A stretch of 13,434 bases of DNA from Chloroflexota bacterium. Lineage in GTDB: Bacteria > Chloroflexota > Dehalococcoidia > UBA3495. A program made the translations under genes and the position numbers. Each line of letters opens with the position of its first letter. Within the stretch, counting starts at the first letter, position 1. Where the stretch lies: NCBI GenBank assembly GCA_022576105.1, contig JACZRM010000021.1:1-13434 (forward strand), written 5' to 3'. Of this stretch, positions 7,572-13,434 are shown piece by piece. The notes under the pieces were generated by a model that was not told the DNA's origin, made no database searches, and was given only the letters and a program-made list of their open reading frames with translations.

Positions 7572-9356
7572 TTATTCCAGGGTAAACAGGACGCGCATTA
7601 CTTCGTAGGGTGTGGTGATTCCTGATTTGACCTTGAGCATGCCGTCATGGCGGAGGGAAATTGTGCCCTCTTTTTGAACTTCCTCCCAGATCCGATGCCG
7701 AGGAGCATCTTCCAAGAATAGCTGGCGAACTGCGTCGGTCATTACCATAATTTCAAACACGCCAACCCGTCCGTGGTAGCCGGTTTGGGCACAGACATTG
7801 CAGCCGACCCCGTACATGAACCGGTCCTGAGACTCGCCCAACTCCAATGTGTAGGCTCGTTGCTCGGCCAGGGGGCGGGGGGTTAGCTCCTTGCAGTTGC
7901 TGCAAGCCATACGAACCATTCTCTGGGCCACGATTCCGCCCAGCGATGAAGCAATCAAATATGGGGGAACGCCCAGGTCACGCAGCCTCAGCAGCCCTGA
8001 AACCGCGTCATTGGCGTGTAGTGAGGTGAGAACCAAGTGACCGGTCAGCGCCGCTTGAGTGGCGATGCCCGCCGTCTCCTGGTCACGAATCTCACCCACC
8101 AGGATCACATCTGGGTCAAGTCGCAGAATACTGCGCAGGGAGGTGGCAAAGGTGATGCCGGCTTCGTAGTTGACCTGCATCTGGCAAGCGTCGCTTATAC
8201 GATATTCAACCGGGTCTTCAATAGTGATGATCTTATGTTCCACCCGGTCCATCTGGAGTACCGACGCATACAGTGTGGTGCTTTTACCGGCGCCGGTTGG
8301 GCCACACACCACCACCATCCCGTAGGGAAGCTGCAGCAGTTTCCGGTACCGCTCCAGCGAGTCTCCGGAAACTCCCAGTTGGTCCAAGGTCAGCAGGGTA
8401 AACTTCTTGTTGTCCAGGAGTCGCAGCACTGACATCTCGCCCGTGGAGGTGTTGCTTACCGCCACGCGAACGTCAACCTTGCGGTTTTGGGCCTGGAAGT
8501 TTAGCTGGCCGTCTTGAGGACGGCGGCGTTCGGCGATGTTCATGCCCGACATAATCTTGAGACGGGAGATCAGTGCCGGGTGCATTTCCATTGGCAGATC
8601 CATCACGTCGTGGAGCAGACCGTCGATACGGAACCGGATACGCAGCCGGACCTCGGTAGGTTCAATGTGTATGTCTGAAGCCCGGTCCTGCAGGGCCTGG
8701 GTCAACAAGAGGGTAATCACCTGGGTGGGCAGAGCCTCCCGCAGATGCTTGGCGGTGACCCGCTCTCCGGATTCGCCGATCTCTTCCAGTGAGGCATCAA
8801 TATCCAGGGGCTGGGTCAGGCGGTAGGAGAGGTCGATTTGCTCCTGAATATCCTCGGCAATGGCGATCACGGGCTCAATAATGCTGCCGGTCCGGGCGGC
8901 CAGGTCTTGCAGCAGTTGCAGGTCGGTGGGGTCAGTCATCGCGACTGTGAGCTGGCGGTCACTCTTCTTGATGCCCAAGACCAGGTGTTTTCTGGCCACT
9001 TCTTCCGGTATAAGAGTGATGGCTTCGGGCTCAATGGTCTCACTGCGGAGGTCTACCATCGCCAGGCCCAGGTAAACCGCGGTAAGGGTGGCCAGGTCGC
9101 GGGACAAGATAATGCCGTCTCGCACCAGAATTCGTCCCAGAGGTTGTCGTTCTCGCTGGGCTACTTCCTGCACCTTTTGAACCTGGTCGGCGGCCAGGAT
9201 GCCGGCTTCAATTAACATTTGCGACAGTGAGGCCGGAGGTGTGCTCAACATTTGGCCGGACGACGGGGCTGAATCCTCTAGAGCTACGACAGTCGTTTTT
9301 CCGGATATCGAGACCTCAATTTTTTCAGGAAGGTCGTAATGTGAATTACTGCTCAT
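7572..9356 (-). CDS. pilB: T4P assembly ATPase PilB (GspE family)
   Basis: 594 residues, full-length PilB/GspE. N-terminal MshEN-like repeats at about 42-105 (LSQMLIEAGIL; PLGRILVRDGIIL), then the catalytic core: Walker A GPTGAGKST (352-360), Asp box ITIEDPVEYR (377-386), Walker B region LDPDVILVGEIRD (413-425), His box ending LTSLHAND (443-450), and a tetracysteine zinc site C485xxC488...C519xxC522, which marks extension ATPases rather than PilT. It hydrolyses ATP in the cytoplasm to drive pilin assembly through PilC. MshEN domains in relatives bind cyclic di-GMP; the first repeat here lacks the usual LG Gly, so binding is only possible, not shown. The start ATG has a weak GGGGA upstream. 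No PilT homologue is in the window. Confidence 0.96.
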   Translation of the reverse strand: MSSNSHYDLPEKIEVSISGKTTVVALEDSAPSSGQMLSTPPASLSQMLIEAGILAADQVQKVQEVAQRERQPLGRILVRDGIILSRDLATLTAVYLGLAMVDLRSETIEPEAITLIPEEVARKHLVLGIKKSDRQLTVAMTDPTDLQLLQDLAARTGSIIEPVIAIAEDIQEQIDLSYRLTQPLDIDASLEEIGESGERVTAKHLREALPTQVITLLLTQALQDRASDIHIEPTEVRLRIRFRIDGLLHDVMDLPMEMHPALISRLKIMSGMNIAERRRPQDGQLNFQAQNRKVDVRVAVSNTSTGEMSVLRLLDNKKFTLLTLDQLGVSGDSLERYRKLLQLPYGMVVVCGPTGAGKSTTLYASVLQMDRVEHKIITIEDPVEYRISDACQMQVNYEAGITFATSLRSILRLDPDVILVGEIRDQETAGIATQAALTGHLVLTSLHANDAVSGLLRLRDLGVPPYLIASSLGGIVAQRMVRMACSNCKELTPRPLAEQRAYTLELGESQDRFMYGVGCNVCAQTGYHGRVGVFEIMVMTDAVRQLFLEDAPRHRIWEEVQKEGTISLRHDGMLKVKSGITTPYEVMRVLFTLE

Positions 9357-9450
9357 GCTTTTTTAGTCCCCAAATCTGATTGGTAGTTAACGACATACTT
9401 TGTCCCAATACTTCATCCTGTTGCAGCGTGTAATTACGCAGTCGGGAGCA
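9357..9450. promoter_or_regulatory. Gap upstream of pilB with GTAATTAC palindrome
   Basis: 94 bases between the regulator gene and pilB, both on the minus strand. It contains the perfect 8-base palindrome GTAATTAC (9430-9437), flanked to give GCGT...ACGC. The same 8-mer occurs at 10510-10517 upstream of the regulator. Read on the minus strand, TTGGGA with a 17-base spacer to TACCAA could be a weak promoter. A separate pilB promoter is thus possible but unproven. Confidence 0.3.
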
Positions 9451-10449
9451 TCAGTCCAAAGTCACGATTAGCAATTGTTCTTCCTCGCCCTGCGACGAAT
9501 CAGAACCAGGTGAAACATCATGAACGCCAGCCATGCTGGCCAGGATTTGCACAAATTCCAGCGGTTCTCTCAGGCCCAGCCAAATGTCCATACCCTCTTT
9601 GTGCTGATTGGCAACCAATCTCAGGAGCCTAAATTTGGGACTCTGGCGAAGTTCGCTAACAAAATTGATCAAGTTTCGCACTGGACCCAACGTGGAAACA
9701 GTCAGCCGGACTGTGCCCTCATAGATGCCGGTCTCTGAGGCTGGCCGGATGGGCTCCTTTATTGGTGGTTCATCTGACGGTGCATTTTCTATTGCCAGCT
9801 TCTCAACAGGTGGTTCTGCAATAGGCGGTTTTTCCGGGACCGGTTCTACCATTGCGAGTTCAGTCGGCGCCGGTTCCGATGGGGCTGGGGGTTGCTGGGC
9901 CTGGACCGCTGGGGCGGCTGGTTCCGGAACCGGGTCCGTGATCGCAGGTGGGCCCTGCGCTAATCTGGCAAGGTACAGATTATCTCTCTCTTCTTGGGCG
10001 GTGGCGCCGGTGCGGCGGAGCACCACCTTGACTCTGGTGGCCAGCTCATGAGTGAGGAAGGGCTTGGTGACATAATCGTCGGCGCCCACGTCCATTCCCT
10101 TAACTTTGTCTTCCAGGCAGTCCCGGCCGGTAACCATAATGACCGGGACCTGAGACAGCTCACGAATCTGCGCACAGGTGTCAAATCCATCCATGCGAGG
10201 CAATCCAATGTCCAGCAATATCAGGACCGGGCTTTTCTCGGCTACAACTTTTACGGCATCTTCTCCGTTGTCAACCACCTCTACTGTGTAACCTTCTTCT
10301 TCAAGGATCACACGTTCCAGCCGCAAGGTGGGAGTGTCGTCTTCGACCAGGAGAATAAAGCCATATTGCGCCTGACGACTTTGCGGGTCGCCGGTAATTT
10401 TGCTAGGCTCCAGGAGGAATACCTCCCGCTCGCGCATTGTGGATACCAT
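9451..10449 (-). CDS. Response regulator with PilN-like C-terminal domain
   Basis: 332 residues from the ATG at 10449, preferred over the GTG at 10476 because GGAGG (complement of 10455-10459) sits 5 bases before it. The CheY-type receiver (about 30-145) is complete: acidic pocket E36-D37-D38, phosphoacceptor Asp80 (LLDIGLP), Thr107, Lys129 (TKPF). A Pro/Glu/Ala-rich linker (about 164-238) follows with quasi-repeats such as PPIAEPPVEK. Residues 241-332 form a predicted beta-alpha-beta-beta-alpha-beta domain with no DNA-binding motif. Residues 263-278 (FVSELRQSPKFRLLRL) resemble 661-676 of the PilMN fusion. It leads the pilB-pilC-pilO-pilMN run, so a role in controlling pilus assembly by protein contact is inferred. 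No histidine kinase is nearby. The receiver closely resembles that of the divergent regulator at 10784. Confidence 0.88.
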   Translation of the reverse strand: MVSTMREREVFLLEPSKITGDPQSRQAQYGFILLVEDDTPTLRLERVILEEEGYTVEVVDNGEDAVKVVAEKSPVLILLDIGLPRMDGFDTCAQIRELSQVPVIMVTGRDCLEDKVKGMDVGADDYVTKPFLTHELATRVKVVLRRTGATAQEERDNLYLARLAQGPPAITDPVPEPAAPAVQAQQPPAPSEPAPTELAMVEPVPEKPPIAEPPVEKLAIENAPSDEPPIKEPIRPASETGIYEGTVRLTVSTLGPVRNLINFVSELRQSPKFRLLRLVANQHKEGMDIWLGLREPLEFVQILASMAGVHDVSPGSDSSQGEEEQLLIVTLD

Positions 10450-10783
10450 GCAGGCCTCCGATGCATCACATTGCACTGCCCCAATTACGGGCCAGTGGCT
10501 TACAAAGCAGTAATTACATTCTTACCGGAGAATCTCACAATCAGGTCCCAGGCGGGGGGTTGAGGGTCACAGCGAAATCACAATGGTCACAATACCGACA
10601 CAACGGCCGTCCCGGAGGGTTTTGTCGGCCTAAACTAAATTCACACCGTTACACGACCGATTCCATGTTCCTGCCATTTGAACTTAAGATTCGCTTTCTC
10701 TACAGTCATATTCAGTGACCCGAACCTTGAATAAGGTATCTTGATTAAGGTACTGGGAAGGGGCAAGGGACAGGGAGTTAGGC
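10450..10783. promoter_or_regulatory. Divergent control region between two regulators
   Basis: 334 bases separate two divergent response-regulator genes, so promoters for both must lie here. TCACAAT occurs at 10535, 10578 and 10587, and further TCACA copies at 10466, 10567 and 10641. An imperfect hairpin pairs CCGACACAAC (10595-10604) with GTTTTGTCGG (10619-10628). GTAATTAC is at 10510-10517. A weak plus-strand promoter could be TTAAGA (10684) with 17-base spacing to CATATT (10707). None of these is verified as an operator. Confidence 0.5.
10727..10754 (+). repeat. Tandem 14-bp direct repeat, candidate operator
   Basis: TTGAATAAGGTATC (10727-10740) and TTGATTAAGGTACT (10741-10754) are adjacent and match at 11 of 14 positions. 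OmpR/PhoB-type regulators bind tandem direct repeats, usually with about 11-bp pitch, and this pair lies about 30 bases before such a gene. Autoregulation is therefore possible, although the 14-bp spacing is longer than the PhoB norm. Confidence 0.4.
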
Positions 10784-11512
10784 ATGGTACACAACAAAGC
10801 CTGTGTTCTCGTCGTTGAAGACGATCCCCGCATATTGCGACTAGAGCAAATGGTCCTGGAAAAGGAAGGCTACACTGTGTTGACTGCCGGCTCCGGGGAA
10901 GAAGCCTTGGACACTCTGGCGGAGATCAGTCCATCGCTGGTCGTGCTGGACATAGGCCTGCCAGGTATGGACGGCTTTGCCACTTGCTATCGGATTAGAG
11001 AGTTTTCCCAGGTTTCTATCATCATGGTCACCGGCCGCGACTTTAATGAAGATAAGGTCAAAGGCCTGGAAATTGGCGCTGACGATTACATCACCAAGCC
11101 TTTCTCGCCCAACGAACTGGCAGCCCGGGTCAAGGCTGCCCTGCGACGCACGGTTATGAACAGCGAGGTGAAGGAACCCACGGTACAGGTGGGAGACCTT
11201 TTTGTAGACTTCAACAGCAATCGGGTGATGCTGGCCAACCGGGAAGTGTTTCTGTCGGATACGGAGTACCGCCTGTTGAGCTACCTTGCCCGCAACGCCG
11301 GACGGATAGTCACCCGAGACCAGATTCTGGAGCGCATCTGGGGAGAGGAGTACTCCGGAGAAGACCATCTGCTTCATGTGACTATCGGCCGCCTGCGCCA
11401 GAAGTTGGAAGACCCGGCCCGCAAGCCCAAGTACATTTTGACCCGACGGGGCATCGGCTACAGTTTTCCAGCAGAGGACGAATACGCCGGGTTCCGGGCG
11501 GCGTCTGATTAG
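10784..11512 (+). CDS. OmpR/PhoB-family response regulator
   Basis: 242 residues, typical for the family. Receiver at residues 5-122 with acidic pocket E12-D13-D14, phosphoacceptor Asp56 (VVLDIGLP), Thr83 and Lys105 (TKPF). C-terminal winged-helix DNA-binding domain at about 132-230, with recognition-helix region around DHLLHVTIGRLRQKL (194-208) and the wing ending RGIGYSF (222-228). Phosphorylation by a sensor kinase would promote dimerisation on DNA; the kinase is not in the window. Start supported by AGGGAG with 6-base spacing. A tandem 14-bp repeat lies just upstream, and a strong terminator follows. Because it diverges from the pilus operon and shares a highly similar receiver with that operon's first gene, regulation of the pilus genes is a reasonable inference. 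Confidence 0.95.
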   Translation: MVHNKACVLVVEDDPRILRLEQMVLEKEGYTVLTAGSGEEALDTLAEISPSLVVLDIGLPGMDGFATCYRIREFSQVSIIMVTGRDFNEDKVKGLEIGADDYITKPFSPNELAARVKAALRRTVMNSEVKEPTVQVGDLFVDFNSNRVMLANREVFLSDTEYRLLSYLARNAGRIVTRDQILERIWGEEYSGEDHLLHVTIGRLRQKLEDPARKPKYILTRRGIGYSFPAEDEYAGFRAASD

Positions 11513-11543
11513 CCTTATAAATTAGTCATTTACTGGGATCAAA

Positions 11544-11577
11544 AAGAGACCCTGCCTTGAAATTGGCAGGGTCTTTT
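11544..11577. terminator. Bidirectional intrinsic terminator
   Basis: GACCCTGCC (11548-11556) and GGCAGGGTC (11565-11573) form a 9-bp GC-rich stem with an 8-base loop, extended by A-T and G-T pairs to 11544/11577. On the plus strand it ends in TCTTTTGGTTT and serves the regulator at 10784; on the minus strand it ends in CTCTTTTTG and serves the tRNA-Glu and argC run. Confidence 0.88.
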
Positions 11578-11589
11578 GGTTTCTGCAGT

Positions 11590-11667
11590 TGGTACCCCGG
11601 ATGGGCTTCGATCCCATGATCTCCACCTTGAAAGGGTGGCGTCCTAACCGGGCTAGACGACCGGGGC
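11590..11667 (-). tRNA. tRNA-Glu (anticodon UUC)
   Basis: The reverse complement folds as a cloverleaf: acceptor GCCCCGG/CCGGGGT (last pair G-U), D arm GTC...GAC, anticodon stem CCACC/GGTGG with loop CTTTCAA giving anticodon TTC, and T stem ATGGG/CCCAT. The 3' end is encoded as discriminator A plus CCA (11590-11592). An oddity is the T loop ATCGAAG, with A at position 54 where bacteria nearly always have T. It starts 21 bases after the argC stop on the same strand, so it may be co-transcribed, and ends at the bidirectional terminator. Confidence 0.93.
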
Positions 11668-11688
11668 ACCGCTACATCTTACAATAAT

Positions 11689-12720
11689 TTACGGGTACAC
11701 CGCCAGTGCTCCCAGCGCCGTCTCCTCGGGCCAGCCGCACATCAGGTTCATGTTCTGCACCGCCTGTCCGGCCGCGCCCTTGACCAGGTTGTCAATGCAG
11801 CTGATCACTATCAACCGGCCGGTGCGCCGGTCCACTGTTGGGTAGACCAGGCACTGGTTGTTGCCCAGGGTCTGCTTGGTCTGGGGAGGCTCAGGCGTCA
11901 CCACCACAAAGGGATGGCCGGCGTAGTATTCCCGATAAACCTCTCTCACTCGAAGCCCCGGGTCGATGCCATTGCCCAAATGCTCTGGCCGCAGCTTGGC
12001 GTAGCAGGAGCTGAGGATTCCCCGAGTCATGGGTATCAGATGGGCCAGGAAGGTGATATTCAGCGAGTCCTGGGACAAGGCCCCCAATTCCTGAGTAATT
12101 TCCGGGAGGTGCCGGTGGCCGCCCAGGGCATAGGCCATTACGTTTTCGTTGACCTCCGAGAAGTGGGTGGTGAGTTCCAGACCACGCCCCGCGCCGGATA
12201 TGCCCGATTTGCTGTCGATGATTATTTCGCCCTCGATCAGGTTGTTGGCCACGGCGGGCGCCAGTGCCAGGATGGCGCTGGTGGGGTAGCAGCCGGGATT
12301 GGCCACCAGGCGGGACTGCTCAATGTCAACATGGTGCAGTTCAGTGAGGCCGTACACCGCCTCTTCCAGGTATGAGGGGTCTGGGTGATCAACCCCGTAC
12401 CACTCGGTGTACACATCGGCCTGCTTCAGGCGGAAATCGGCGCTGATGTCGATGACCTTGATGCCTTGCTCCAACACCGGTATCACCGCCTCGGCGCTGG
12501 CTTTGTGGGGGAGGGCCGAGAACACCAAGTCCAGACTGCCTTCCAACTCCGGGGTGATGGTCAGGTCCAGCGCCGACAAGTGAGGAAACACTTCCTCCAA
12601 TTTTTGCCCGGCGGCGCTGCGGCCGGTTACTGAGGTAATTTCAACTTCTGGGTGCTGGTACAGGATGCGGACCAGTTCAGCGCCCGCATATCCGGTAACG
12701 TTAATTATGCCTACTTTCAT
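11689..12720 (-). CDS. argC: N-acetyl-gamma-glutamyl-phosphate reductase
   Basis: 343 residues, normal for ArgC. It reduces N-acetylglutamyl phosphate to the semialdehyde with NADPH in arginine (and ornithine) synthesis in the cytoplasm. Seen in the sequence: N-terminal nucleotide-binding loop GIINVTGYAG (4-13), active-site Cys144 in VANPGCYPT, the SGISGAGR motif (172-179), GHRHLPEI (201-208) and the HLIPMTRG segment (227-234). The start ATG overlaps the nth stop as ATGA, and AAGGA lies 9 bases upstream, so the two genes are translationally coupled. No other arginine genes are in the window; argJ and argB commonly follow argC but here a tRNA gene and a terminator do. Confidence 0.96.
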   Translation of the reverse strand: MKVGIINVTGYAGAELVRILYQHPEVEITSVTGRSAAGQKLEEVFPHLSALDLTITPELEGSLDLVFSALPHKASAEAVIPVLEQGIKVIDISADFRLKQADVYTEWYGVDHPDPSYLEEAVYGLTELHHVDIEQSRLVANPGCYPTSAILALAPAVANNLIEGEIIIDSKSGISGAGRGLELTTHFSEVNENVMAYALGGHRHLPEITQELGALSQDSLNITFLAHLIPMTRGILSSCYAKLRPEHLGNGIDPGLRVREVYREYYAGHPFVVVTPEPPQTKQTLGNNQCLVYPTVDRRTGRLIVISCIDNLVKGAAGQAVQNMNLMCGWPEETALGALAVYP

Positions 12721-13434
12721 TTCTTGCTTTCCTTCATCGCGGGTGTGTGAGGCATCGTGGGCGTGTTAGGCATCACGGGTGTGTGAGGCAACTGGGCCAG
12801 TTTGCCTTTGCGCTGCTTCTTTTGCTTGGGGGCCGCCGCCGGCTGGGATTCCGGCGACCCCAGCATTCGGTCTCGTGACGGGCATCCGAAGCTTATTACG
12901 CAATCCTCACACTTTGGCCGCTGGGCCTTGCAGACCTGACGGCCGTGGGTGATGAAGGATATGTGGAAAGGAAATACCTGGTCGGGTTCAACTGCTGCTT
13001 CCAGCACGTCGTGGGCCTGGTTGGCGTTAACCTTGGGGCCAATGAGTCCCAAACGCTGGGCGACCCGGTAAATGTGGGTGTCAACGGCCATGGCGGGCAT
13101 CCCCAAGGAGAAGTTGAGGATGATTCCGGCCGATTTGGGGCCGATACCCGGCAATTGCCGCAGCCAGGCTTTGGCATCGTCCAAGGGCATCTCGGCGAGA
13201 AATGACAGGTCAAAGGAATTTTCGTTCAGTTCCAGCACGCGGGTGAGTATCGCTTTGATGCGGGGAGCCTTGATTTTGGCCAGGCCGCCCACGCTGATGG
13301 CCGACTCAATTTCATCGACCTGGGCCGCCGCTATCGCGTGAAGATTCTCAAAACGGTTCATCAACTGCCGAAAAGCCCGTTCTGAGTTGATGTCCGAAGT
13401 GTGCTGAGACAGGACGGTAAAGGTCAGTTCATGG
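12717..13434 (-). CDS. nth: Endonuclease III-like DNA glycosylase (5' end cut off)
   Basis: The reading frame is open to the window edge (reading HELTFTVLSQHTSDINSERA before the TTG at 13364), so the true start lies outside. This is a base-excision repair glycosylase/AP lyase removing oxidised pyrimidines. Visible: LSQHTSD near the N-terminus, helix-hairpin-helix LPGIGPKSAG with the catalytic-type Lys, catalytic-type Asp in AVDTHIYR, and a [4Fe-4S] cluster signature C-x6-C-x2-C-x5-C (CKAQRPKCEDCVISFGC). After the cluster comes a tail of about 50 residues, Lys/Pro-rich, ending in three PxTPxM repeats, absent from ordinary Nth. Whether its preferred substrate is that of classical Nth or of a related HhH-GPD subfamily is not decided. 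Its stop overlaps argC. Confidence 0.92.
   Translation of the reverse strand, partial: HELTFTVLSQHTSDINSERAFRQLMNRFENLHAIAAAQVDEIESAISVGGLAKIKAPRIKAILTRVLELNENSFDLSFLAEMPLDDAKAWLRQLPGIGPKSAGIILNFSLGMPAMAVDTHIYRVAQRLGLIGPKVNANQAHDVLEAAVEPDQVFPFHISFITHGRQVCKAQRPKCEDCVISFGCPSRDRMLGSPESQPAAAPKQKKQRKGKLAQLPHTPVMPNTPTMPHTPAMKESKK
12736..12789 (-). repeat. 3 x 18-bp tandem repeat in the nth tail
   Basis: Three adjacent 18-bp units (12736-12753, 12754-12771, 12772-12789) such as ATCACGGGTGTGTGAGGC encode three hexapeptides on the minus strand: PHTPVM, PNTPTM and PHTPAM. The array sits at the very C-terminus of the glycosylase and looks like a recent in-frame expansion. Confidence 0.85.

Noticed and set aside
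8037..8432. 131-codon open frame opposite pilB
   Set aside because: Lies wholly within the ATPase core, whose motifs are conserved in the other strand.
9994..10563. 189-codon open frame opposite the response regulator
   Set aside because: Antisense to a clear receiver domain and runs through the divergent promoter region.
10595..10628. Hairpin between the two regulators as an intrinsic terminator
   Set aside because: It lies between divergent genes where no transcript needs to end, and no T run follows; more likely regulatory or chance.

Overview
The window looks like a chromosomal piece of a monoderm, Chloroflexota-type bacterium, possibly Dehalococcoidia. That assignment comes from recalled family resemblance (the ArgC N-terminus and the style of the intergenic TTCGACAAGCTCAGG repeat), not from a search. 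Its core is a type IV pilus (T4P) assembly locus with two response regulators, followed by a tRNA-Glu and a housekeeping nth-argC pair.

Layout. 1-255: intergenic DNA with an inverted-repeat element of a mobile or REP type. 256-2242 (+): three prepilin-type genes, namely a PilV-like pilin with a very long leader, a PilW-like pilin, and a PilX/GspK-like minor pilin carrying a von Willebrand A (vWA) module; a strong hairpin follows. 2243-3529: about 1.3 kb with no convincing gene, perhaps decayed coding DNA. 3530-10449 (-): an operon-like run, in order of transcription: response regulator with an unrecognised C-terminal domain, pilB (assembly ATPase), pilC (platform protein), a pilO-like gene, and a GspL-like PilM-PilN fusion with a repeat-rich acidic N-terminal extension. 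10450-10783: divergent control region with several repeated motifs. 10784-11512 (+): OmpR/PhoB-type regulator whose receiver closely resembles that of the first regulator. 11544-11577: bidirectional terminator. 11590-11667 (-): tRNA-Glu(UUC). 11689-13434 (-): argC, translationally coupled to an nth gene cut by the window edge.

How the parts fit. PilB powers the pilus platform PilC; the PilMN fusion and PilO form the alignment complex linking cytoplasmic ATPase to membrane; the three prepilins would make a minor-pilin or tip complex, with the vWA module as candidate adhesin. No PilQ or PilP (outer-membrane parts), PilT, prepilin peptidase, obvious major pilin or histidine kinase lies in the window. 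The most interesting lead is that the C-terminal domain of the operon's first regulator resembles the C-terminal domain of the PilMN fusion, which suggests a phospho-regulated protein that may act directly on the pilus machine rather than on DNA.
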